In this document: positions 1 to 5,135 of the stretch, one piece after another
Position numbering within the stretch: the first letter of the stretch is position 1
How the letters are laid out: each line of letters starts with the position of its first letter
NCBI GenBank assembly: GCA_021841725.1
Contig: JAKCEC010000032.1
Location: 1-10,253 of the forward strand
Direction of reading: 5' to 3'
Length of the DNA stretch: 10,253 nucleotides
Source: Actinomycetes bacterium
Lineage (GTDB): Bacteria; Actinomycetota; Acidimicrobiia; Acidimicrobiales; RAAP-2
Translations under genes and position numbers: made by a program
Notes under the pieces: model-generated
Told to the model about the DNA's origin: nothing
Seen by the model: the letters and a program-made list of their open reading frames with translations, nothing else
Databases searched by the model: none

Positions 1-2
1 GG

Positions 3-587
3 GGTTCGTGCGCGACGGGCGATCCCCACGACCTGACGCGACAACCCGCGTGGTTTCGTCGCTGGAACGCGCGACGCGTCCGAGAGAAGGCCCAGCGACG
101 AGCCCTGGGCGCCGCGGCCACCACCATTGCGATGACCATCGGCTGGCGGGTCGCCCCGGTACTGAACGCGCTGGTTCGCCACCCGTGGTTGGTGCCCGTC
201 GAAGCGCTCACCCTCTTCGTTCCCGCACTCTTGTTGATGGTCGAGTTGGTCGAGTCGCCCCCACTGACCCCGGGGATCTCCCGACCCTACCGGATCGGCG
301 TCTCCGCGGTGGTGATGTGGTCGGCGTGGGTCGTGGCGTACCTCGCGGGAATGAGCCACGATTCGTGGTACCCGGCGTTTCACCACGTCGCGGGTCGAGG
401 GATCTCGGCCTCGGCGGATCAGCAGATCAGTTCGGGTGCGGTGTGGGTGTTGACGGCGGCGCTCTTCTTGCCGATCGTCTTTTGGAACCTCGTGCACTGG
501 CTGCAGTCCGAAGAGGACCCCAACGAGGAGATGATCAAACTATTCCGTCAAGAGCGCGAGCACGGTTTCTTCGGGAGCGCTGACTAG
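3..587 (+). CDS. CtaG-like membrane protein, C-terminal part (5' end outside window)
   Basis: The frame is open from the left edge to a TAG at 585-587, so the gene begins upstream; the ATG at 132 is internal, because 43 in-frame codons precede it without a stop. The visible 194 residues hold about three hydrophobic segments: one after RHPWLVPVEAL, one at YRIGVSAVVMWSAWVVAYLAG, and one at GAVWVLTAALFLPIVFWNLV. A basic loop (WFRRWNARRVREKAQRR) precedes them. The last segment is introduced by SADQQISSGAVW, which parallels EDQQIGAAILW at the same place in the full-length CtaG protein at 2614-3525. That resemblance is the main basis for calling this a Caa3_CtaG-type cytochrome oxidase assembly protein; the family is linked to copper insertion into the oxidase CuB site. 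The tail (residues after LQSEEDPNEEM) is charged and probably cytosolic. The missing N-terminus leaves the assignment moderate; it could be another polytopic membrane protein. It converges with the minus-strand gene ending at 601. Confidence 0.6.
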   Translation, partial: GSCATGDPHDLTRQPAWFRRWNARRVREKAQRRALGAAATTIAMTIGWRVAPVLNALVRHPWLVPVEALTLFVPALLLMVELVESPPLTPGISRPYRIGVSAVVMWSAWVVAYLAGMSHDSWYPAFHHVAGRGISASADQQISSGAVWVLTAALFLPIVFWNLVHWLQSEEDPNEEMIKLFRQEREHGFFGSAD

Positions 588-600
588 CGCGTTCGAGGGA

Positions 601-1278
601 TCAGGTGCCCGGTAGTCGGGGCAGTGCGGGCAAGTTGATGGGAATCAGGGTGGTGCCCAGGAGTGCTGACGCGGACTGCACGTCCGCGAGAACGGCCGCC
701 CGGTCTTGACTGAGCATGTTCTCGTGCTGCGACAGGCTGGCGGTGTCCATGTGAAACGGTGTCGCGCCGAAGTAGTTACGGATGTCGAGGATCGTGGCCA
801 CGCCGTCGTAGGTCAGCCACTTGACGACGGAGGCGAGCGCCGCGTCGACCTTCTTGCCCGGGGCCGTGTCGCTCACCTGGATGTTGTTCGTCATGTCCGA
901 GATGGGTCCGCTGGCGAACGAACAGACCGTCTGGTCCTGTAACAGATAGTTCTTCACCGTCTTGAGGTTCGCGGGACTCAGCGTCTGCGAGAGGTCGGCG
1001 CGGTAGAAGGAGAAACTCTCCTTGAGGGCGAAGATGCAGGGCGCGGCGTCGGCGTTGATCAGCTTGATGGTGCCATTTTGCTGCGCCGTGTCCTCGGACT
1101 TGGAGAGGGGGTGGGGCAGGTCGGTGATCACCGAGACCGCGACGACCAAGATGACGCCGACCGTGGCGAGGAACCAGGGACGCCGGTACCAGACGGCCTT
1201 CGCGATGGTCAGCGACGACGAGGGCATCGAACCCGGGTCGAAGGCGACGTCTGAATGGTGCGTAGGGCTCGAAGTCAT
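601..1278 (-). CDS. Uncharacterised single-pass membrane protein coupled to SCO
   Basis: This 225-residue protein is not one I recognise. The start is the ATG at 1278-1276, which overlaps the TGA of the upstream SCO gene as ATGA (1278-1275), so the two are translationally coupled; no SD is visible before it. Residues 1-33 are a polar, probably cytosolic tail. Residues 34-52 (PWFLATVGVILVVAVSVIT) form one membrane helix. Residues 53-225 would lie outside the membrane. The outer part looks mostly helical and contains only two cysteines, C81 and C119, which could form a disulfide; histidines are sparse (H176, H185 in the outer part), and there is no CxxC or CxxxC copper motif. The C-terminus is rich in leucine and proline. 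Coupling to a copper chaperone and the nearby CtaG gene suggest a role at the cell surface in oxidase assembly, but nothing in the sequence proves it. It ends 13 bases from the convergent gene. Confidence 0.8.
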   Translation of the reverse strand: MTSSPTHHSDVAFDPGSMPSSSLTIAKAVWYRRPWFLATVGVILVVAVSVITDLPHPLSKSEDTAQQNGTIKLINADAAPCIFALKESFSFYRADLSQTLSPANLKTVKNYLLQDQTVCSFASGPISDMTNNIQVSDTAPGKKVDAALASVVKWLTYDGVATILDIRNYFGATPFHMDTASLSQHENMLSQDRAAVLADVQSASALLGTTLIPINLPALPRLPGT

Positions 1279-2144
1279 TGATTCAGACTAACGGTCTCGA
1301 ATCGCAGCGCCTCGGCGAATTGGGCCTGCGCGGCGGTACTCAGGGTGAACACCCCCGTGGCGCTCTCGTGGGCGGCGGGGGCGGCGAAGCCCAGGAGCTG
1401 CGAGGTCGGGCTCAGGAAATAGACGAGGGAGTTGTGCGCCGTCTGGGCGGCGGAGGATCCGACTCGCACCTGAACGCCGTAGGCCTTCCAGACGGCGTTG
1501 AGGCGGGTGAGCGGACCGGTGACGAAGTGAACGTTGGCGTAGGACCCGAGCCCGGTGGCGCTCAACGCCGCGGGGACGCCCGGGGCCGGGGGGGCGAAGG
1601 GGTCGGTGTTGACCACGATGACGTTGATCCGCGGGGCCGAGGGGCCGAGGTCGGTGAGTACCCGTCGCAGTTCGCCACCGAGGACGGGGCAGATGTCGGT
1701 ACAGTTCTGGTCGAAGAAGGTGACCAGGGTGAAACGCCCCCTCGCCTGGACCGTCCCGTAGGGGTGGCCGCGCTGGTCGTGCAGGGTGAAGGCCGGTGCC
1801 GGCACGTTCGCTAGGAGCTTGAGGTGCAGTACGGCGGCGTTCGCGGCGACGGGGCTCGACGGCACCCGGGTCGCGGCCGGCGCCACCGTCGACGGCGTCA
1901 CGAAGGTTGGCGTGGTGTTCGACGTCGAGGTGGACGGTAGGCCGAGGTTGCCGAAGTAGTGTTCGACGGCCTGACCGCCGAGTCCGAGGATCGCGAGCGC
2001 GGCGACGCCTCCCCAGAGGGCCTTTTTGGGAATCCGTCCCACGATGCGCCCCGCGCCGTCTTCGCTGATCGCGCTCAGTTCGTGACGAAAGGCGTTTCGC
2101 CGGTCCTCTTCGCTCAGTTCGTGGTCCGGGGCCTGTTCGCTCAT
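1275..2144 (-). CDS. SCO1/SenC-family copper chaperone, membrane-anchored
   Basis: SCO proteins are thioredoxin-fold copper carriers that load or reduce the CuA centre of cytochrome c oxidase on the outer face of the membrane. The 289-residue product has a charged cytosolic tail (1-41), one membrane helix (about 42-58), a Ser/Thr/Pro-rich linker (about 70-100) and a thioredoxin-like domain (about 110-285). The copper-binding CxxxC is at C148 and C152 (FFDQNCTDICPV), and the partner histidine is H237 (TAHNSLVYFLSP), so all three family ligands are present. The start was set at the ATG at 2144: the frame stays open 40 codons further upstream, but that extension is Arg/Pro/Gly-rich, would pass through the divergent promoter region, and is not needed by the family. 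No SD precedes this ATG. It is the first gene of a two-gene minus-strand unit and overlaps the next gene by 4 nt. The anchor is a transmembrane helix and not a lipobox. Confidence 0.88.
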   Translation of the reverse strand: MSEQAPDHELSEEDRRNAFRHELSAISEDGAGRIVGRIPKKALWGGVAALAILGLGGQAVEHYFGNLGLPSTSTSNTTPTFVTPSTVAPAATRVPSSPVAANAAVLHLKLLANVPAPAFTLHDQRGHPYGTVQARGRFTLVTFFDQNCTDICPVLGGELRRVLTDLGPSAPRINVIVVNTDPFAPPAPGVPAALSATGLGSYANVHFVTGPLTRLNAVWKAYGVQVRVGSSAAQTAHNSLVYFLSPTSQLLGFAAPAAHESATGVFTLSTAAQAQFAEALRFETVSLNQ

Positions 2145-2156
2145 ATGACCAAATGA

Positions 2157-2162
2157 GTCTAA
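2157..2162 (-). promoter_or_regulatory. Putative -10 element for the SCO gene
   Basis: On the minus strand the hexamer TAGACT (fits TAnnnT) ends 12 bases before the SCO start codon. A start of transcription about seven bases downstream would leave a leader of only a few bases. No good -35 hexamer is seen at 17-18 bases upstream. It shares the 77-base divergent gap with the element for the plus-strand gene. The call rests only on position and a short motif. Confidence 0.3.
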
Positions 2163-2206
2163 TGACGGGCTCACCCCGTGGTTCCCCGAGCGCCGGGGGC
2201 GCTGTA

Positions 2207-2212
2207 TATGCT
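2207..2212 (+). promoter_or_regulatory. Putative -10 element for the two-helix membrane protein gene
   Basis: TATGCT (within TGTATATGCT) ends nine bases before the ATG at 2222. Transcription would begin within two or three bases of the start codon, giving a leaderless or nearly leaderless mRNA. This fits the absence of an SD there. The -35 region is not recognisable. Confidence 0.35.
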
Positions 2213-2221
2213 GAAGCCACC

Positions 2222-2584
2222 ATGGTCGAGCCCCGCGACACCCCCCCGGCGCCGGTCGTAGCACGTCTCTCGCGGCGCGAGGCGTGGCGCCTCCACACGT
2301 ACCTCGCGCTGGGCCTCGCGTTGTGCGTGGCGGCGTTCTGGTTTGAACTCTCGAGGGCCCTGGGCGGCAACGCGTTGAGCTGGGCTTACGTGTTCGAGTG
2401 GCCGCTGCTGGGCGCCTTCGCGATCTACATGTGGTGGCAACTCTTGCACCCGGGTCGCGACAATCGGGTGAATCGCAAGGTCAAATCCCTCGACCCCTCC
2501 TTTAACGGCATGCTCGAGCGCTGGGAGGAGTCGCGCGACGACGCGGCCGCGTCGCGCGATGACGCCGAGTCCACGGGCGACTGA
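2222..2584 (+). CDS. Small two-helix membrane protein of actinobacterial type, function unknown
   Basis: The product has 120 residues. The ATG at 2222 is chosen over an in-frame ATG at 2153: the upstream extension is Gly/Ser/Pro-rich, would overlap the likely divergent promoters, and starts only nine bases from the SCO start. Residues 1-24 are polar. Membrane helices lie at about 25-47 and 54-76. The second carries the aromatic signature AYVFEWPLLGAFAIYMWW, which I associate with small conserved actinobacterial membrane proteins of unknown role; this comes from memory and was not searched. The C-terminal 45 residues are charged and end in a near-exact repeat of SRDDA (residues 104-108 and 111-115). 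No enzymatic motif or metal site is seen. It lies 29 bases before ctaG in the same direction, so it may share a transcript with it and act at the membrane in the same oxidase context; that is inference. Confidence 0.75.
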   Translation: MVEPRDTPPAPVVARLSRREAWRLHTYLALGLALCVAAFWFELSRALGGNALSWAYVFEWPLLGAFAIYMWWQLLHPGRDNRVNRKVKSLDPSFNGMLERWEESRDDAAASRDDAESTGD

Positions 2585-2600
2585 TCCCGGAAGCGCTGAC

Positions 2601-2606
2601 TAACCT
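2601..2606 (+). promoter_or_regulatory. Putative -10 element for ctaG
   Basis: TAACCT lies in the 29-base gap before ctaG and ends seven bases before its ATG, the spacing expected when the first transcribed base is at the start codon. A weak -35 candidate, GCGACT at 2577-2582 (matches GAC of TTGACA), sits 18 bases upstream. No SD is found in the gap, since GGAAG at 2588-2592 is too far from the start codon. Read-through from the preceding gene is also possible. Confidence 0.35.
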
Positions 2607-2613
2607 ACACACA

Positions 2614-3525
2614 ATGTCGTACGTCACTCAGAATTGGTCGTTCGACCCCGTGGCGGTGCTGATGTTGCTCACGGTCGTGGCCCACGAGGTCGGACTGTCG
2701 CGGCTCGCCCGGCGGTCTCGTCCCGCGGCGCAGCGGCGTCGGCGCCGACGAGCCCTCGCCTTCTACGCCGGATTGGTGACGTTGGCGCTGTCCATCATGT
2801 CGCCCCTGGACTACTGGTCGTCGCGGTACTTCTTCGTGCACATGATTGATCACCTGTTCCTCGCCTTCTTCGCGCCCATCCTCCTCGTGTTCGGTGCCCC
2901 GTGGGTGCCCCTGCACTTTTGCCTGCCGGTGCGCGCGCGCCGGGCCGTGGGCAAGTTCTTGTTCCTCTCGTCGAGCACGCGCGGGTTGCGCGCCCTGGGA
3001 CGCGCCCTGCGCACCCCCCTCTTCGCAGTCCTCTTCTTCAACGTCGTGATGCTCGGGTGGCACGTGCCGGTCGCGTACGACTATTCCGAGACACATCTGT
3101 GGGTGCACGTCTGGCTGATGCACACCAGTTTCGTCCTCGCGGGCGTGTTGTTCTGGTTGCAGATACTGCCCTCGCACCCGATGCGTCCCGCGAAGGGGCC
3201 GATCTGGCAGGCCGGCGCGATCCTCGTCACCAACGTCATCATGACGGTGACGGCGATGTCGATGAGCATCCTGACGAGTTCGAGTTGGTACAGCATCTAC
3301 GCGCACGTCCCCGGAGTGACGATGTCGCCCTTCGAGGACCAACAGATCGGTGCCGCCATCTTGTGGGTCTGCGGCGACTTCTGGGCCCTGCCCATGCTCT
3401 TCATCGTCATTCGCCGCGCGGTCGAGACCGAGGGCTCGATGAGCGACGTCTTCGACCGGGTGTTCCGCGGGCGCCACGAGGACCTCGAGATCGTCGCGGT
3501 GCCCCGACGTCGCACCGGCGCGTAG
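2614..3525 (+). CDS. ctaG: Cytochrome c oxidase assembly protein, Caa3_CtaG family
   Basis: This 303-residue polytopic protein belongs to the Caa3_CtaG family, needed in Bacillus for assembly of the caa3 oxidase and thought to take part in copper delivery to subunit I. About seven membrane helices can be drawn: roughly residues 12-28, 48-63, 76-98, 135-152, 165-184, 198-220 and 245-268. Family-like features are SPLDYWSS (63-70) followed by HMIDHL with H76 and H80, GWHVPVAYD with H150, H170 in the next helix, and DQQIGAAILW (242-251) at the last helix. The run of six arginines (41-46) between helices 1 and 2 fits a cytosolic loop by the positive-inside rule. The start ATG is at 2614; there is no SD, but a -10-like hexamer suggests a leaderless message. 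The gene follows the small membrane protein by 29 bases and ends 63 bases before pyrR. The CtaG here is the Bacillus type, unrelated to Cox11, which has shared the same symbol. Confidence 0.88.
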   Translation: MSYVTQNWSFDPVAVLMLLTVVAHEVGLSRLARRSRPAAQRRRRRRALAFYAGLVTLALSIMSPLDYWSSRYFFVHMIDHLFLAFFAPILLVFGAPWVPLHFCLPVRARRAVGKFLFLSSSTRGLRALGRALRTPLFAVLFFNVVMLGWHVPVAYDYSETHLWVHVWLMHTSFVLAGVLFWLQILPSHPMRPAKGPIWQAGAILVTNVIMTVTAMSMSILTSSSWYSIYAHVPGVTMSPFEDQQIGAAILWVCGDFWALPMLFIVIRRAVETEGSMSDVFDRVFRGRHEDLEIVAVPRRRTGA

Positions 3526-3526
3526 G

Positions 3527-3535
3527 TGCTACATT
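3527..3535 (+). promoter_or_regulatory. Extended -10 promoter of the pyr operon
   Basis: TGCTACATT fits the extended -10 pattern TGnTAnnnT and begins two bases after the ctaG stop codon. A start of transcription about seven bases downstream falls at 3541-3543, exactly at the foot of the PyrR hairpin, so the mRNA leader would be about 47 bases. The -35 region, inside the 3' end of ctaG (GACGTC near 3506), is poor, as often seen with extended -10 promoters. Motif, position and the downstream hairpin agree, but the start was not measured. Confidence 0.5.
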
Positions 3536-3542
3536 CGAGGGT

Positions 3543-3575
3543 GCCGTGAAAAGAGTCCCGTGAGGCTCCTACGGC
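3543..3575 (+). promoter_or_regulatory. PyrR-binding RNA hairpin in the pyr leader
   Basis: Bases 3554-3567 read AGTCCCGTGAGGCT, an exact match to the PyrR recognition consensus ARUCCNGNGAGGYU. The surrounding fold is also right. The lower stem is GCCGU (3543-3547) with ACGGC (3571-3575). A purine-rich internal bulge GAAAA (3548-3552) lies opposite CU. The upper stem is GAG (3553-3555) with CUC (3566-3568); U3556 is bulged, then CC (3557-3558) pairs with GG (3564-3565), leaving the loop CGUGA. PyrR bound to UMP or UTP holds this hairpin. The SD of pyrR starts at the base right after the stem, and there is no terminator or U-run, so binding most likely blocks ribosome entry, as reported for Mycobacterium smegmatis, and does not act by attenuation. 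Confidence 0.9.
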
Positions 3576-3576
3576 G

Positions 3577-3581
3577 GGAGG
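3577..3581 (+). promoter_or_regulatory. Shine-Dalgarno site deciding the pyrR GTG start
   Basis: GGAGG (within GGGAGG, 3576-3581) lies seven bases before the GTG at 3589. It directly abuts the 3' foot of the PyrR hairpin, so a PyrR-bound leader would clash with a 30S subunit. This site is the reason for choosing GTG 3589 as the pyrR start. Confidence 0.85.
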
Positions 3582-3588
3582 CTACCTA

Positions 3589-4155
3589 GTGGATGCGCAC
3601 GCATCATCGTCGACGCACCGGCGCGACAGCTTCGTTCCCCGATCCCTTTTACTGAGCGCCGACGACGTACGTCGCGCGGTGCGGCGCATGGCCCACGAAG
3701 TCGTCGAGCGGGTTCGCGACACCGACGCCCTCGTCGTGCTGGGCCTGCAGACCGGGGGGGTGCCCTTCGCCGAGGTTCTGGCCGACGCCCTCGAAGAGAT
3801 CAGCGCACACCGGGTGGTGCGCGGCTCCCTCGACGTGTCGTTCTACCGCGATGACGTGGCGCAGCGTCCCTTCGTCGCCTCGAGCGCGTCGCACGTGCCG
3901 GTCGACTTGAGCGAACGACTGGTCCTGCTGGTCGACGACGTCCTCTTCACGGGTCGGACCATTCGATCCGCCCTCAACGCCCTGGGCGACTTCGGGCGCC
4001 CTCGGGCGGTGCAACTGGCGGTGATGGTCGACCGCGGGCACCGCGAACTGCCCATACGCCCCGACTACGTGGGCAAGAACTTGCCGACGTCGCTGTCCGA
4101 GGAGATTGTCGCCACCCTCGAGGGTGTGTGGATTGGGACGAGGGGCGAGGGATGA
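3589..4155 (+). CDS. pyrR: PyrR: pyr mRNA-binding regulator / uracil phosphoribosyltransferase
   Basis: PyrR senses uridine nucleotides and PRPP and binds pyr leader RNA; many members also make UMP from uracil and PRPP. The 188-residue product has the type I phosphoribosyltransferase fold. Visible motifs are VLGLQTGGVPFA (50-61), the conserved DVSFYRDD (82-89), the PRPP loop LVLLVDDVLFTGRT (111-124), and VDRGHRELPIRPDYVGKNLP near the C-terminus (148-166). All are typical of PyrR and separate it from plain Upp. Length is close to the Bacillus protein (about 180), with a slightly longer polar N-terminus. The GTG start at 3589 is supported by a GGAGG seven bases upstream. Its own leader carries the PyrR-binding hairpin, so the gene is autoregulated and, being first, passes that control to the coupled genes downstream. 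It overlaps pyrB by 4 nt (ATGA). Confidence 0.95.
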   Translation: MDAHASSSTHRRDSFVPRSLLLSADDVRRAVRRMAHEVVERVRDTDALVVLGLQTGGVPFAEVLADALEEISAHRVVRGSLDVSFYRDDVAQRPFVASSASHVPVDLSERLVLLVDDVLFTGRTIRSALNALGDFGRPRAVQLAVMVDRGHRELPIRPDYVGKNLPTSLSEEIVATLEGVWIGTRGEG

Positions 4156-5135
4156 TCACGTCCATCCGCGGTCGCAATCTCCTGACCCTCGACGGGCTGA
4201 GCCCCGAGGCCCTCCTCGAGGTCCTCGACACCGCCGAACTCTTCGTGGAGGTCAACCAGCGCACCATCAAGAAGGTGCCCGCCCTCAAGGGGCGCGTCGT
4301 CGCCTCCTTGTTCTTCGAGGAGTCCACCCGCACCCGCCTCAGTTTCGAGACTGCGGCGAAGCGCCTCTCGGCTGACGTGTTGTCCCTCGCCGTCGCGTCG
4401 AGCAGCGTGAAGAAGGGTGAGTCGCTGCGCGACACGATCGCCACGATCGACGCCCTGGGCATCGACGCCGTCGTCATGCGCCACCAGTCGAGCGGGGCGG
4501 CGCACCAGGTGGGCGGGTACGTCCCCCACGTGCGCGTGATCAACGCCGGTGACGGGCTCCACCAGCACCCCACTCAGGGTCTGCTCGACGCCTTCACCGT
4601 GCGCCAGGTCCTCGCCGAACGCGCGCACGCGCGAGGATCCGAGACGGGGCGCGAACTCTTCGCCGGCCTGCACGTGTTGATCGTGGGCGACATCCGCCAC
4701 TCGCGCGTCGCGCGCAGCGACGTCGCCGCCTACAGCGCCCTCGGGGCCGAGGTGCGCGTGGCCGCTCCCGGGACCCTGCTGCCGTCCTCCCTCGAGGACT
4801 GGCCGGTGGGCGTGGTGTCGGATTTCGACGAGGCCCTCGACTGGGCGGACGTCGTCGGCGTGCTGCGTCTGCAGCACGAGCGCGGCACCGGGGCCTTCGT
4901 GCCGAGCCTGCGCGAGTTCACCCAGACCTACGGTCTCACGATGGAACGCGCCCGCCGCCTGCGACCCACGACGATCATCATGCACCCCGGGCCCATGAAC
5001 CGGGGGGTCGAGATCGATTCGGCCGTCGCGGACCTGCCGGCCGCGGTGATCGAACGTCAGGTCAGCAACGGCGTGCCCATCCGCATGGCCGCCCTCTACC
5101 TGAGTGTCACGGGCTCGCCCGAGGAGGCGAAATGA
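4152..5135 (+). CDS. pyrB: Aspartate carbamoyltransferase catalytic subunit
   Basis: PyrB joins carbamoyl phosphate and aspartate to give carbamoyl aspartate, the committed step of pyrimidine synthesis, in the cytosol. The 327-residue product has the carbamoyl-phosphate site STRTRLSF (58-65), the mobile loop lysine in SSVKKGES (K87/K88), MRHQSSGA (109-116), GDGLHQHPTQ (133-142), DIRHSRVARS (180-189) and HPGPMNRGVEI (278-288). All key active-site motifs are intact. The HPGP form near the C-terminus is the one common in bacteria whose enzyme lacks a PyrI regulatory chain; no pyrI is seen here. An in-frame GTG at 4128 exists, but ATG 4152 is preferred: it has GAGGGG six bases upstream and forms an ATGA overlap with the pyrR stop. 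The downstream junction with pyrC is also ATGA. Confidence 0.96.
   Translation: MITSIRGRNLLTLDGLSPEALLEVLDTAELFVEVNQRTIKKVPALKGRVVASLFFEESTRTRLSFETAAKRLSADVLSLAVASSSVKKGESLRDTIATIDALGIDAVVMRHQSSGAAHQVGGYVPHVRVINAGDGLHQHPTQGLLDAFTVRQVLAERAHARGSETGRELFAGLHVLIVGDIRHSRVARSDVAAYSALGAEVRVAAPGTLLPSSLEDWPVGVVSDFDEALDWADVVGVLRLQHERGTGAFVPSLREFTQTYGLTMERARRLRPTTIIMHPGPMNRGVEIDSAVADLPAAVIERQVSNGVPIRMAALYLSVTGSPEEAK

Noticed and set aside
8..583. Open frame of 191 codons overlapping the first gene
   Set aside because: It is Arg/Gly/Pro-rich without hydrophobic segments, whereas the frame ending at 587 gives membrane helices and a CtaG-like motif.
132..587. Complete short gene starting at ATG 132
   Set aside because: The same frame is open back to the left edge with no stop and a plausible basic loop, so ATG 132 is internal to a truncated gene.
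577..590. GCGC-loop-GCGC palindrome at the end of the first gene as a terminator
   Set aside because: The stem is only four base pairs with no U-run, and it lies across the stop codon of a convergent gene pair; it is too weak to call.
2216..2225. Kozak-like GCCACCATGG at the start of the small membrane protein gene
   Set aside because: It is coincidental in GC-rich DNA; all gene content here is bacterial.
2145..2264. N-terminal extension of SCO to 2264
   Set aside because: The extension is low-complexity and basic, and would cover the divergent promoter gap and the start of the opposite gene. The ATG at 2144 gives a normal SCO layout.
2523..2569. Tandem SRDDA-coding repeat as a DNA regulatory repeat
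   Set aside because: There are only two imperfect copies inside a charged protein tail, best explained at the protein level.
2593..2602. Repeat of GCGCTGACTA, also at 577-586
   Set aside because: A ten- or eleven-base repeat is expected by chance in 10 kb, and the two copies have different contexts.
3526..3588. Transcription attenuator in the pyr leader, as in Bacillus
   Set aside because: There is no second long hairpin and no U-run before the start codon; only the PyrR-binding hairpin and SD are present.
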